Shown: positions 53,953 through 63,337 of the stretch, piece by piece
Numbering within the stretch: the stretch's first letter is position 1
Layout of the letters: the number at the start of each line of letters is the position of its first letter
Assembly (NCBI RefSeq): GCF_965232525.1
Contig: NZ_OZ246980.1
Location: 2,232,001 to 2,296,000 of the forward strand
DNA from: Bauldia sp965232525
GTDB taxonomy: Bacteria; Pseudomonadota; Alphaproteobacteria; Rhizobiales; Kaistiaceae
Length of the DNA stretch: 64,000 nt
Reading direction: 5' to 3'
Position numbers and translations under genes: made by a program
The notes under the pieces: generated by a model
Seen by the model: the letters and a program-made list of their open reading frames with translations, nothing else
The model's database searches: none
Told to the model about the DNA's origin: nothing

Positions 53953-55833
53953 ATGACGATCAATCTGCAAATGCCGGAGATTCAGGAACTGAAGCCGAAG
54001 ATCACCGTGTTCGGCGTCGGCGGTGCCGGCGGTAACGCGGTCAACAACATGATTCGCTCCGGCCTCATCGGCTGTGAGTTCGTCGTGGCCAACACCGACA
54101 GTCAGGCGCTGTCTTCGTCGGAAGCCGAGCGCGTCATTCAGATGGGCGTCGCGGTGACCGAGGGCCTCGGGGCCGGATCGCAACCCGAAGTCGGACGCGC
54201 GGCAGCGGAGGAAGCGATCGCCGAGATCGGCGACCATCTCACCGGTTCACACATGGTGTTCGTCACCGCCGGCATGGGCGGCGGCACCGGAACCGGCGCC
54301 GCACCGATCATCGCCCGTGCCGCTCGTGACCAGGGCATTCTTACAGTCGGTGTGGTCACCAAGCCGTTCCAGTTCGAGGGCGGTCGCCGCATGCGGGTCG
54401 CCGATCAGGGCATCGTCGACCTGCAGGCCTGTGTCGACACCCTGATCGTCATCCCCAACCAGAATCTGTTCCGCATCGCCAACGAGAAGACCACCTTCGC
54501 CGATGCCTTCGCGATGGCCGACCAGGTGCTCTACTCCGGCGTGGCGTGCATCACCGACCTGATGGTCAAGGAGGGGCTGATCAACCTCGACTTTGCCGAT
54601 GTCCGCTCGGTCATGCGCGAAATGGGCAAGGCGATGATGGGGACCGGCGAAGCGTCCGGCGACCGCCGCGCGATCGAGGCTGCCGAGGCGGCGATCGCCA
54701 ATCCGCTCCTCGACGAGACATCGATGAGCGGTGCCAAGGGGCTGCTGATTTCGATCACCGGCGGCAAGGACCTGACGCTGTTCGAGGTCGACGAGGCGGC
54801 GACGCGGATTCGCGAGGAGGTCGACCCCGACGCCAACATCATCCTCGGCGCGACGTTCGAGGAGTCGCTGGAAGGCGTGATCCGGGTTTCGGTGGTTGCA
54901 ACCGGCATCGACAATGCGGAACTGGAAGATGCGCCGACCGCTGACAGCCGGCCTGCTGACATCAGCCAGCGCCTGCGTCCGGCCGCGCGCGTCGAGGCCG
55001 CCAAACCGGCACCGACGCCGGCAGCCGCTCCGACACCAACGCCGGCGCGGCCAGCCGCGGCGATCGCGACCGAAGCGGTGGCCAACGCGGTCCAGCCCAA
55101 ACCGACGCCGGCGGCGGCAGCGCCCACGCCTACGCCCGCTCCGGCCCAGGCCCCGGCCGCTGTCGCTCAAGCCGCGCCGGCTCCAACCCAACCGGCGGCA
55201 CGCCCGGTGGCGAAGGCAGCCGGCGACGACGGTGTCACCATCGCGCCCCTCCAACGGGCCCAGCCGGCTTACGACGAAGGCGCCTTCGACGCGGAGACCG
55301 AGGCCAGCCCACCGCCCGCGGCCGAAGCTCCGCCAAGTGAAGCTCCCTTCATTCCGCCGGAGCCCGATGCCCCGCCGGTGCGCATGCCGCGTGTCCAGGA
55401 CTTTCCGCCTGTCGCCCAGCGCCAGTTGAAAGCGCAGCAGCAGGCGGAGGTGCCGCAGCATGAAGACGATCGCGGTCCCCTCAGCCTGCTCAAGCGATTG
55501 GCGAATGTGGGGCTCGGCCGTCGCGAGGATGAAGGCGTTCAGCGCCCGCCGGCCAATGCCCAGGCGGCGCCACGCCCGCAACAACCGCCACGCCAGCAGG
55601 CGCAGCGTCCACCGGCCGCAAGGCAACCGCAGCGCCCGCGGACCGAGGCGCCGCCTCCGCCGCAGAGCGAGTACGCCAAGCGCCCGCCACAACCGCGGGC
55701 ACAGGCCGGCGATCCGCAATATCGGCCGCGTCAAGCGGAACTGGACATCCATGGCCGGCCGCAGCCGCGCGATCATCGCCCGGTCGATGACGAGCTGGAG
55801 ATTCCCGCGTTCTTGCGCCGCCAGGCCAACTGA
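53953..55833 (+). CDS. ftsZ: Cell division GTPase FtsZ, with long disordered linker
   Basis: The 626-residue tubulin homologue forms the Z ring. The GTPase core (about residues 15-318) has FGVGGAGGNAVNNMI, the tubulin signature GGGTGTG at 109-115 and the catalytic loop NLDFADVRSVM. A 290-residue linker rich in Pro, Ala and Gln follows. The C-terminal peptide DDELEIPAFLRRQAN (612-626) binds FtsA and other partners. E. coli FtsZ is 383 residues; long linkers are common in Alphaproteobacteria. The start is ATG 53953 with GAGGG upstream. A strong terminator follows. Confidence 0.97.
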   Translation: MTINLQMPEIQELKPKITVFGVGGAGGNAVNNMIRSGLIGCEFVVANTDSQALSSSEAERVIQMGVAVTEGLGAGSQPEVGRAAAEEAIAEIGDHLTGSHMVFVTAGMGGGTGTGAAPIIARAARDQGILTVGVVTKPFQFEGGRRMRVADQGIVDLQACVDTLIVIPNQNLFRIANEKTTFADAFAMADQVLYSGVACITDLMVKEGLINLDFADVRSVMREMGKAMMGTGEASGDRRAIEAAEAAIANPLLDETSMSGAKGLLISITGGKDLTLFEVDEAATRIREEVDPDANIILGATFEESLEGVIRVSVVATGIDNAELEDAPTADSRPADISQRLRPAARVEAAKPAPTPAAAPTPTPARPAAAIATEAVANAVQPKPTPAAAAPTPTPAPAQAPAAVAQAAPAPTQPAARPVAKAAGDDGVTIAPLQRAQPAYDEGAFDAETEASPPPAAEAPPSEAPFIPPEPDAPPVRMPRVQDFPPVAQRQLKAQQQAEVPQHEDDRGPLSLLKRLANVGLGRREDEGVQRPPANAQAAPRPQQPPRQQAQRPPAARQPQRPRTEAPPPPQSEYAKRPPQPRAQAGDPQYRPRQAELDIHGRPQPRDHRPVDDELEIPAFLRRQAN

Positions 55834-55846
55834 GACCGCGACACCT

Positions 55847-55892
55847 GTTAACGCCCTCCGCTGGCAGCTCTGGCGGAGGGCGTTAACGTTTT
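55847..55892 (+). terminator. Strong intrinsic terminator after ftsZ
   Basis: A perfect 15-base stem GTTAACGCCCTCCGC / GCGGAGGGCGTTAAC with an 11-base loop is followed by GTTTTG. It starts 14 bases after the ftsZ stop and should end the dcw transcript. lpxC therefore needs its own promoter in the remaining ~235 bases of the gap, where TTGCGA followed by TCTAGT near 55947-55976 is a weak candidate. Confidence 0.8.
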
Positions 55893-56126
55893 GAAAATAC
55901 TTCCGAAAACTACGTCGTCAGCCGTAACAGAGTGTAACCAAGCGTGATTTGCGATCCCGGGCCACAGGTCTAGTGTGCACTGCGAGGAGGGCGCTGGGGC
56001 GAATGAGTGGGACCGGCCAGGTAGAGCGGAGCAAAACGAAGCTCAAGCCGGAAATACGAAGCCCAAGTGCCGCCAAGGGCCGCGAAAGCGGCAGGAACTG
56101 AAACTTAAGGGGCGGGTGCCGCGGGC

Positions 56127-57077
56127 ATGGCGAGACGGCGTACGGGGACGCAGACGACGCTCGGCAACCGAGTATCGTTGTCGGGAGTCGGTGTCCATAG
56201 CGGTGAGCAGGTTTCAGTGACCCTGCATCCGGCCGAGGCGGATTGCGGTATCTATTTCAACCGGACCAATCTCGAGGACGGCCGGGATCGTGAGATCCCG
56301 GCCGACTTCCGTTATGTGAACGCCACCGATCTCTGCACTTCGATTGGAGTGTCCGGTGCATCGGTTGCCACGATTGAGCATCTGATGGCGACCCTGCGGG
56401 CTCTCGATATCGACAATTGCGCGATCGAGGTCGACGGTCCGGAAGTGCCGGTCATGGACGGCAGCGCAGAGGCATTCGTCGACGCCGTCGATCAGGCGGG
56501 GGTCGAACACCTGTCGGCCCCACGTCGCTACATCAGGATCGAGCGTCCGATCCGGGTCGAGATGGGCAAGAGCTTCGCCGAGTTCGTCCCCCATGACGGC
56601 CAGCGGATCGAGGTGGAGATCGATTTCGCCAATCATCTGGTCGGTCGCCAGGCCTTCGGTTTCGATGTCTGCGGCAAGGTTTTTCGCGACGAGGTCTGTC
56701 GCGCCCGTACGTTCGGTTTCTACGCCGATGTAAAGAATCTCTGGGCGAGGGGTTTCGCCCTCGGCGCATCGCTGGAAAATGCGGTGGTCATTGGCGAAGA
56801 CCGGATCATGAACCCGGAAGGGCTGCGCTTCACCGATGAGTTCGTTCGCCACAAGGCGCTTGATGCCATCGGTGATCTGGCGCTTGCCGGTGCTCCGATC
56901 CTAGGCTGCTATCGCTCGTATCGCGGTGGCCACAAGCTGAACCACATGGCGCTCCAAGCGCTGCTTGCCGATCGCGACGCCTGGAGTATCGTGGAACTGC
57001 CGGCGCGGCGCGAGACCGGCCATGGGGAACTCCCGGCGGCGCTTGCCGCTGCGGCGTTCGGCCCCGACGTTTCCTGA
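56127..57077 (+). CDS. lpxC: UDP-3-O-acyl-N-acetylglucosamine deacetylase
   Basis: The 316-residue zinc enzyme catalyses the committed step of lipid A synthesis. Conserved motifs are TTLGNRVSLSGVGVHSGEQVSVTLHP, the zinc histidine in ATIEHLMATLRAL, VPVMDGSAEAFV, the SFAEF and RARTFGFYADV segments, RHKALDAIGDLALAG (zinc ligands His and Asp) and YRGGHKLNHMAL (catalytic His). The length is close to that of E. coli LpxC (305). Its position behind ftsZ is widely conserved. It shows that the organism makes lipopolysaccharide. Confidence 0.96.
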   Translation: MARRRTGTQTTLGNRVSLSGVGVHSGEQVSVTLHPAEADCGIYFNRTNLEDGRDREIPADFRYVNATDLCTSIGVSGASVATIEHLMATLRALDIDNCAIEVDGPEVPVMDGSAEAFVDAVDQAGVEHLSAPRRYIRIERPIRVEMGKSFAEFVPHDGQRIEVEIDFANHLVGRQAFGFDVCGKVFRDEVCRARTFGFYADVKNLWARGFALGASLENAVVIGEDRIMNPEGLRFTDEFVRHKALDAIGDLALAGAPILGCYRSYRGGHKLNHMALQALLADRDAWSIVELPARRETGHGELPAALAAAAFGPDVS

Positions 57078-57242
57078 ACCGTTTACCGGTCGGAAACCCT
57101 TTTTTCGCCGTTTTGCCATAAAAGGATGCGACTTCCGTCGACGTGGACGGTTGGCGTTGCACCGCAGGTACGGTACGACAATGCCGCTTTCTTTGGTTGG
57201 GTGAACAGGGGCGATTCGGCTTTTTCGCCGACTTGAGTGGAA

Positions 57243-58106
57243 ATGCAGATCATCGCACCGAAAAACGAGACGCGCCGTCCGGTTTGGCGCACCGCGGCCA
57301 TCGCGGTGGCTATCATCGGTTTGCCGGTGCTGCTTGCGGCCTGCAACAAGTCGATCGAGGGCACGCTTGCGGCATACGAGGACGACGCGCCGGCCGGCTC
57401 CCTCTACAATCGCGGCCTCGGCTACATGAACGCCGGTAACTTCGGCGATGCGATCAAGAGCTTCGACGAAGTCGATCGTCAGCACCCCTATACGGAGTGG
57501 GCGCGGAAATCGCTGGTGATGTCGGCTTACGCCAGCTATCGCCGCCGCGACTACAATACGGCGATCGCCACGGCCAACCGTTATCTCACCCTCTATCCCG
57601 GCAACGAAGACGCAGCCTACGCCCAATACATCATGGGCCAGTCCTATTTCGCTCAGGTCAAGGACGTCACCCGCGACCAGGAGACAACGATCAAGGCGAT
57701 GCGGGCGATGGAGGAGATCACCACCCGCTATCCGGAATCCGAATACGCTGCGGACGCCCGCAAGAAAGTGATCGCCACCCGCGACCAGCTCGCCGGCAAG
57801 GAGATGCAGGTCGGCCGCTACTACCTCGAACGTCGGGAGTATGTTGCGGCGATCAATCGCTTCGACGTGGTCGTCAAGGATTATCCGGAAACCCGCCACG
57901 TCGAGGAAGCGCTGCAGCGTTTGGTCGAGGCCAACCTGGCGATGGGTCTGGTGCGGGAAGCCCAGACCGCTGCCGCCGTGCTCGGCCACAACTTCCCCAA
58001 CAGCAGTTGGTACAAGGACGCCTACGAGCTTCTCGACGAGCGCGGCGTCCAGCCGGAAGACTTTGGCGGCGAGATCAGTGACTCGGTGGGGAACCGCACC
58101 AGCTAA
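57243..58106 (+). CDS. bamD: Outer membrane assembly lipoprotein BamD
   Basis: The 287-residue lipoprotein is part of the BAM complex that inserts outer-membrane beta-barrels. It has a signal ending in lipobox LLAAC (cysteine near residue 34) and five TPR-like helix pairs. Examples are SLYNRGLGYMNAGNFGDAIKSFDEVDRQHPYTEWARKSLVM, YIMGQSYFAQVKDVTRDQ and RYYLERREYVAAINRFDVVVKDYPET. ATG 57243 has GAGTGG upstream; GTG 57237 is an alternative. recN starts 12 bases behind it. Confidence 0.93.
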   Translation: MQIIAPKNETRRPVWRTAAIAVAIIGLPVLLAACNKSIEGTLAAYEDDAPAGSLYNRGLGYMNAGNFGDAIKSFDEVDRQHPYTEWARKSLVMSAYASYRRRDYNTAIATANRYLTLYPGNEDAAYAQYIMGQSYFAQVKDVTRDQETTIKAMRAMEEITTRYPESEYAADARKKVIATRDQLAGKEMQVGRYYLERREYVAAINRFDVVVKDYPETRHVEEALQRLVEANLAMGLVREAQTAAAVLGHNFPNSSWYKDAYELLDERGVQPEDFGGEISDSVGNRTS

Positions 58107-58118
58107 AGTCGGGCTGCC

Positions 58119-59789
58119 ATGCTCGTCGCCCTTTCGATTCGCGATATCGTTTTGATTGATCGGCTGTCGGTCGATTTCACCAAAGGCATGACCGTTCTCA
58201 CCGGCGAGACCGGCGCCGGTAAGTCGATCCTGCTCGATGCGTTGTCGCTGGCGCTCGGCGGCCGCGGCGACAGTGCGTTGGTGCGCGCCGGGGCGGAGCA
58301 GGGCGACGTCACCGCGGTGTTCGCGCCAGCCGCAGACCACCCGGTGTGGACGCTGCTCGACGAGGCGGACATCCCGTCCGACGGCGATTTGATCCTCCGC
58401 CGGGTCCAGGGCGGCGACCGGCGAAGCCGTGCCTTCATCAACGATCAGCCTGTATCGGTGAACCTGCTGCATCGGATCGGTGCCACGCTGGTGGAGATCC
58501 ACGGCCAGCATGATGACCGCGCGTTGGTCGATGCCGGCATCCATCGGGCATTGCTCGATGCGTTCGGCGGGCTCGACGCTACCGCCGCAGCGGTTGCCGA
58601 TGCCTTCCGCGCCGTGCGCAAGGCGGAAGCCGATGCCGCGGCGCTCCGCGAGCAGGTCGTTGCCGCTGCGGCCGAGGCCGATTATCTCCGCGCCGCCGTC
58701 GACGAACTCGCGACCCTGGCGCCGGAGCCCGACGAGGAGGAGGCGCTGGCCGATCGCCGGGCCGTGCTGATGCGGGCAGAGAAAATCGCCGGCGATGTCG
58801 CCGAGGCGCACGAGCTCGTGTCCGGCAATGCTAGCCCGGTGCCGACGCTCGCCGGACTGATCCGCCGGCTCGAACGCAAATCGCCGGAAGCGGCCGGTTT
58901 ACTCGACGAGACAATCGCCGCACTCGACCGGGCGTTGGTGGCTTTGGAGGAGGCCGGTACCGCCCTCCAAGCCGCCGCGGCGGCGACCGACGCCGATCCG
59001 GGTGAACTGGAGCGCACCGAGGAGAGGCTCTTCGCGTTGCGAGCGGCGGCGCGCAAGCACAATGTCGCGGTCGGCGAGCTCGCGTCCCTGGCCGATTCCA
59101 TGGCGCAAGCGCTGGACGCAGTGGAGTCCGGCGCCGAGCGGCTGGCGGCCCTCGATGCGGCGGTGACTGAGGCGCGCGCCACATATGACAAGCAGGCGGC
59201 AACTCTCAGCGAACGACGCAAGCGCGCCGCACGGAAACTCGAGAAGGCGGTAGCGGCCGAGCTGCCGGCACTGAAACTGGAAAAGGCCGCGTTCATGGTT
59301 ACGGTCGAATCCGATCCGGCGCGCGTGTCGGAGACCGGCATCGACGACGCCGCCTTCATGATCCAGACCAATCCCGGCACCCACCCCGGTCCGCTGATGA
59401 AGGTCGCCTCCGGCGGCGAGCTGGCGCGCTTTCTGCTGGCCCTCAAAGTGGCGTTAGCCGATCGCGGCTCCACCCCGACCCTCGTGTTCGACGAGATCGA
59501 TACGGCGGTCGGCGGTGCGGTGGCTGATGCGATCGGCGCCCGCCTGTCGCGGCTGTCCGATGGCGTTCAGGTGCTGTCGGTCACTCACGCGCCGCAGGTC
59601 GCGGCGCGCGCCGATAGCCACCTGCTGGTCGCCAAGGGCCATGATCGCAAGGCAAGTGCCAACCGAACCGATGTCGCCCGGCTTGACGGCGAAACCCGGC
59701 GTGAGGAGATCGCGCGGATGCTTGCCGGCGCAACCATCACTGATGAGGCTCGCGCCGCCGCTGATCGCCTGATCCTCGGGGCGGCGTGA
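58119..59789 (+). CDS. recN: DNA repair ATPase RecN
   Basis: The 556-residue SMC-like protein acts in double-strand break repair. It has Walker A GETGAGKS at residues 29-36, the RecN stretch LVEIHGQHDDRALVD, a central alpha-helical coiled coil (about residues 160-400), the signature VASGGELARFLLALKVAL and Walker B PTLVFDEIDTAVGGAVADAI, followed by VLSVTHAPQVAARAD. The family start is intact. It is co-oriented with and close to bamD, a common alphaproteobacterial arrangement. Confidence 0.96.
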   Translation: MLVALSIRDIVLIDRLSVDFTKGMTVLTGETGAGKSILLDALSLALGGRGDSALVRAGAEQGDVTAVFAPAADHPVWTLLDEADIPSDGDLILRRVQGGDRRSRAFINDQPVSVNLLHRIGATLVEIHGQHDDRALVDAGIHRALLDAFGGLDATAAAVADAFRAVRKAEADAAALREQVVAAAAEADYLRAAVDELATLAPEPDEEEALADRRAVLMRAEKIAGDVAEAHELVSGNASPVPTLAGLIRRLERKSPEAAGLLDETIAALDRALVALEEAGTALQAAAAATDADPGELERTEERLFALRAAARKHNVAVGELASLADSMAQALDAVESGAERLAALDAAVTEARATYDKQAATLSERRKRAARKLEKAVAAELPALKLEKAAFMVTVESDPARVSETGIDDAAFMIQTNPGTHPGPLMKVASGGELARFLLALKVALADRGSTPTLVFDEIDTAVGGAVADAIGARLSRLSDGVQVLSVTHAPQVAARADSHLLVAKGHDRKASANRTDVARLDGETRREEIARMLAGATITDEARAAADRLILGAA

Positions 59790-59812
59790 GGGGACCGATT
59801 TGGGATCGCGCG

Positions 59813-59940
59813 CTTCGAGGGCCGCTTCGCGGCCTCCTCAGCATGAGGATGTTGGTGGCAAGTCAACGGCTGGCACACGTCAAGCCAGATATCATCGTCC
59901 TCATCTTGAGGTGCGAGGGCGAGAGCCCGAGCCTCGAAAG
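59813..59940. repeat. REP/BIME-like paired palindromic element between recN and ligA
   Basis: Two similar units in opposite orientation fill much of the 329-base gap. The left unit contains GGCCGC-TTC-GCGGCC and CCTCA-GCA-TGAGG. The right unit contains CCTCA-TCT-TGAGG and ends CCTCGAAAG, the inverted counterpart of the CTTCGAGG at the left end. The pattern resembles dispersed extragenic palindromes of Alphaproteobacteria. The remaining ~180 bases of the gap hold no gene I can support. Confidence 0.55.
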
Positions 59941-60118
59941 ACGCACGACACCGACACAACCCCGGACATCGAGTGCTCCGCACCATGAGAGGCGAGCAAT
60001 CCGAGTCTAGGAAAAGCCCGCCCGACTTGATCGGAGGGCGCCAAATCTGCTGACAAGACGCGCCTTCAATCGCATGCTTTCGCGGGTAGAATGATTGTAA
60101 ATCAACGCCACCAAAGTC

Positions 60119-62284
60119 ATGCCCGCCAAGAAACCCAAACCCGTCGACGATCTGACCGAGCCCGAAGCGGTCGAGGAACTGGCCCATCTGGCCAAGGCGA
60201 TCGCCGAAGCGGATCGGCTTTATTATCAGGACGACGCACCGACGCTTACCGACGCCGAGTACGACGCGTTGCGTCAGCGCAACGCTGGGATCGAGGCTCG
60301 CTTTCCCAAGCTGAAGCGCGCCGATAGCCCGAGTGGCCAGATCGGCGCTGCACCGACCGGTAAGTTCGCCACCGTCCGCCACGCGGTGCCGATGCTGTCT
60401 CTCGACAACGCCTTCGACGACAACGATGTTCGCGATTTCGTCAACCAGATGCACCGCTTTCTCGGCTGGCCGGCGGACAAGCCGATCGAGCTGGTGGCCG
60501 AACCCAAGATCGACGGCCTTTCGATGTCGCTGCGCTACGAGAGGGGCGTGTTGGTGCTCGGCGCGACGCGGGGTGATGGCGTCACCGGCGAAGATGTGAC
60601 GGCCAATGTCCGGACCATTGGCGACATCCCCCAGAAACTACGGGGCAAGGTGCCAGACGTCGTCGAGGTCCGTGGTGAGATCTATCTCGGCAAGAAGGAC
60701 TTCGCCGTTCTCAACGCGGCCCAGGAAGTGGCCGGCAAGCCGCTCTACGTCAACCCGCGCAACACCGCAGCCGGGTCGCTCCGCCAGAAGGATCCGGCGA
60801 TCACTGCCACCCGGCCGCTGCGTTTCTTCGCCTACGCCTGGGGCGAGATGACCGCCATGCCGGCGGACACCCAGTTCGGCATGGCTGAGGTTTTTCAGTC
60901 CTGGGGTTTCCCGATCAACCCGCTGATGAAGCGCTGCGATACCGTCGACGAGGCGCTCGACGTTTACCGCCACATCGAGCGCGAGCGCGCCGGTCTCGAC
61001 TATGATATCGACGGCGTCGTCTACAAGGCGGATTCCCTGGCGCTGCAGGCGCGGCTTGGCTTCCGCACCCGCAGCCCCCGCTGGGCGATCGCCCACAAAT
61101 TCCCGGCCGAGAAGGCGATGACGGTGCTCGAGGCGATCGACATCCAGGTCGGCCGCACCGGCGCACTCACCCCGGTGGCGCGGCTCGAAGCGATCACCGT
61201 CGGCGGTGTGGTCGTCACCAACGCGACGCTCCACAACGAGGACTACATCCGCGGTTTCGGCCGCGACGGCCAGCCGCTCCGGGTCGACAAAGACGGCAAC
61301 CCCATCGATATTCGTGTCGGCGATACGGTGATGATTCAACGCGCCGGCGATGTCATCCCGCAAGTCCTGTCGGTCGATCTCGACGCTCGCCCGGCGGACG
61401 CGAAGCCTTTCGCCTTCCCCACGGTCTGCCCGTGTCCGTTGAAGACGCCGATCGTTCGCGAGGAGACGGCGACCGGCGGTGCCGGCATCGTCCGCCGCTG
61501 TTCCGGCGAGTTCGCCTGCCCATTCCAGCGCAAGGAGCACCTTCGCCATTTCGTCTCGCGCCGCGCGTTCGATATCGAAGGGCTCGGTGAGAAGCAGATC
61601 GAGATGTTCTACGAAGACGCCGAGCTGCCGATTGACACACCGGCCGACATCTTCACGCTCCGGTCGCGGGACGAGGCGAACGAGAAGAAACTCAAGGATC
61701 GCGAGGGTTTCGGCGAGGTTTCGGCGCGCAATCTATTCGCGGCCATCGAAGCGCGGCGGACGATCCCGCTGGAACGCTTCGTCAACGCCCTCGGCATCCG
61801 CCATGTCGGCGAGACCACCGCGCGGGTGCTCGCCCGGGCCTATGGATCATGGGGCGCTTTCCACGATGCGGCGCTGAAGATCGCCAACGGCGATGAAGCG
61901 GCCCGCGAGGAGATGGATACCGTCGACCAGATCGGCGGCACCGTCGTCGAGGCGATCGCCCGATACTTTGGTGAGGCGCATAACCGCGACCTAGTCGAGG
62001 CGTTGACCGCGCAGGTCGCCATCGAGGACGCGGAGGCGGCGGAGGTCGACTCGCCAGTGGCAGGGCAGACGGTCGTGTTCACCGGCTCTCTGGAGAAGAT
62101 GACCCGCGACGAAGCCAAGGCGATGGCCGAGCGCCTGGGCGCCCGGGTCTCCGGCTCAGTGTCGAAGAAGACCGACCTGGTGGTTGCCGGTCCCGGCGCC
62201 GGCTCGAAGCTGAAAAACGCCGAGAAATTCGGCGTCAAGGTCATCGACGAGGACGGCTGGCTCGCTTTGGTCGGTGCGGGCTGA
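60119..62284 (+). CDS. ligA: NAD-dependent DNA ligase
   Basis: The 721-residue enzyme seals nicks in replication and repair. Domain order is Ia (LYYQDDAPTLTDAEYDALRQ), adenylation with catalytic Lys130 in AEPKIDGLSMSLRYERG, OB fold, four-cysteine zinc finger (CPCPLKTP ... RCSGEFACPFQ), helix-hairpin-helix region (GLGEKQIEMFYED, LGIRHVGETTARVLARAYG) and C-terminal BRCT (GQTVVFTGSLEKMTRDEAKAMAERLGARVSGSVS). Some insertions make it longer than E. coli LigA (671). ATG 60119 has no clear ribosome binding site. Confidence 0.96.
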   Translation: MPAKKPKPVDDLTEPEAVEELAHLAKAIAEADRLYYQDDAPTLTDAEYDALRQRNAGIEARFPKLKRADSPSGQIGAAPTGKFATVRHAVPMLSLDNAFDDNDVRDFVNQMHRFLGWPADKPIELVAEPKIDGLSMSLRYERGVLVLGATRGDGVTGEDVTANVRTIGDIPQKLRGKVPDVVEVRGEIYLGKKDFAVLNAAQEVAGKPLYVNPRNTAAGSLRQKDPAITATRPLRFFAYAWGEMTAMPADTQFGMAEVFQSWGFPINPLMKRCDTVDEALDVYRHIERERAGLDYDIDGVVYKADSLALQARLGFRTRSPRWAIAHKFPAEKAMTVLEAIDIQVGRTGALTPVARLEAITVGGVVVTNATLHNEDYIRGFGRDGQPLRVDKDGNPIDIRVGDTVMIQRAGDVIPQVLSVDLDARPADAKPFAFPTVCPCPLKTPIVREETATGGAGIVRRCSGEFACPFQRKEHLRHFVSRRAFDIEGLGEKQIEMFYEDAELPIDTPADIFTLRSRDEANEKKLKDREGFGEVSARNLFAAIEARRTIPLERFVNALGIRHVGETTARVLARAYGSWGAFHDAALKIANGDEAAREEMDTVDQIGGTVVEAIARYFGEAHNRDLVEALTAQVAIEDAEAAEVDSPVAGQTVVFTGSLEKMTRDEAKAMAERLGARVSGSVSKKTDLVVAGPGAGSKLKNAEKFGVKVIDEDGWLALVGAG

Positions 62285-62310
62285 ATGAAGTGCGTCGCTG
62301 TGAGGCCCCG

Positions 62311-63081
62311 CTACGCAGAAGCTGACGCTGAAGCTCGAGCCTGTTTTTGCCAGCGTCGGAGTTGCAATTTTACAAGCAGGCAAAGGGTTCCGCTTGCGAC
62401 AACGGCGGTCAGCAGGAAGAAGCAGGAGAAAGGAATTATCAGACCTATGTAAGCTAGAACGGCCATAAGGAAGAGAGCGTAAACGAGCTTACCGACCGTC
62501 TTTGCCAGCCAGAACGTGCCAGATCTGGTCGTCCACTTCTCGGGGGCGATTTTCAGCGACAGGAGGAGTGTCCAGATAACAATGAGCCACAGCATCAGAA
62601 AGGCGAAGCCGATTGGCTTATTCACAACATTCCTGGCTTCAAACGAAATTCTCTCGAGGATAGATGCGTCGCGGGTCGCGAAACCCGTGTGAAGACGACG
62701 ATCGGGGTAGTTGGCCGGCCTGCCCTCGGTGAGTTCGCCAAGAATCTCGAATGCATCCGGGTCGAGGGTGTGCACGCGTCCCTCAAATGGGTCATATAAA
62801 CGGCAGCCTGTCGGGGTGGCGGAGCCATCATGGCAATCGAGGTAAAGCAGTAAGCCGACCGGCCCGGCGGCAACGATCTTGTCCGCGTCATCAATAACCA
62901 CCGGCTGGACGGGGTCGGCAAAGAATATGCCGTCGCCGTAGAGCAGTTTCAGTGTCAATCGACTCCCGTCTTCGGCGACAATCTCGCGCGATTGCCCGAA
63001 GTAGGGGCTATGAGCCGAGGCTGAGTGCACCAAACCGACCCAGCCCAAGATCATAAGCGCCAGATGGACTGCTCGATACAA
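62311..63081 (-). CDS. Membrane protein of unknown function
   Basis: The 256-residue protein has a Sec signal (LALMILGWVGLVHSASA, cleavage near residue 23), an extracytoplasmic domain of about 120 residues with two cysteines (YLDCHD, TGCRLYD), and then three or four hydrophobic helices (FAFLMLWLIVIWTLLLSL, LVYALFLMAVLAYIGLIIPF, CFFLLTAVVASGTLCLLV). It ends RWQKQARASASASA. I do not recognise a family. TTG 63081 has GGAG 7 bases upstream. Its base composition is visibly less GC-rich than its neighbours, which hints at transfer. It is convergent with ligA. Confidence 0.65.
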   Translation of the reverse strand: MYRAVHLALMILGWVGLVHSASAHSPYFGQSREIVAEDGSRLTLKLLYGDGIFFADPVQPVVIDDADKIVAAGPVGLLLYLDCHDGSATPTGCRLYDPFEGRVHTLDPDAFEILGELTEGRPANYPDRRLHTGFATRDASILERISFEARNVVNKPIGFAFLMLWLIVIWTLLLSLKIAPEKWTTRSGTFWLAKTVGKLVYALFLMAVLAYIGLIIPFSCFFLLTAVVASGTLCLLVKLQLRRWQKQARASASASA

Positions 63082-63337
63082 AGCTGAACTCCGCTCGCGT
63101 CGACTTGTCGTCGCAGATAATCGTGGCGAGAATCTAGGTTGGCCGTTTCCAGATAAGCGGCGGCACTCCTGTGACTGCCCCGAATCTGTGCAGGCGATGA
63201 CCTATGTTTGACGGGGAAGGGGGATCGACGATATCGATGCCTGCTCGCGCATCGCGGCAGCTCCCCTACAACCTCACCCGTTGACACCTGTCGCCATCAG
63301 ATCATCATGCAGTGCACAACCGATGGAGGCGAGGCCG

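Noticed and set aside
57078..57242. Possible terminator near the T-run behind lpxC
   Set aside because: A TTTTTT run exists at about 57100, but the bases before it form no stable stem with a workable loop.
56901..58811. 636-codon minus-strand frame across lpxC, bamD and recN
   Set aside because: It spans three certain genes on the other strand and two intergenic gaps. No promoter, domain or composition supports it.
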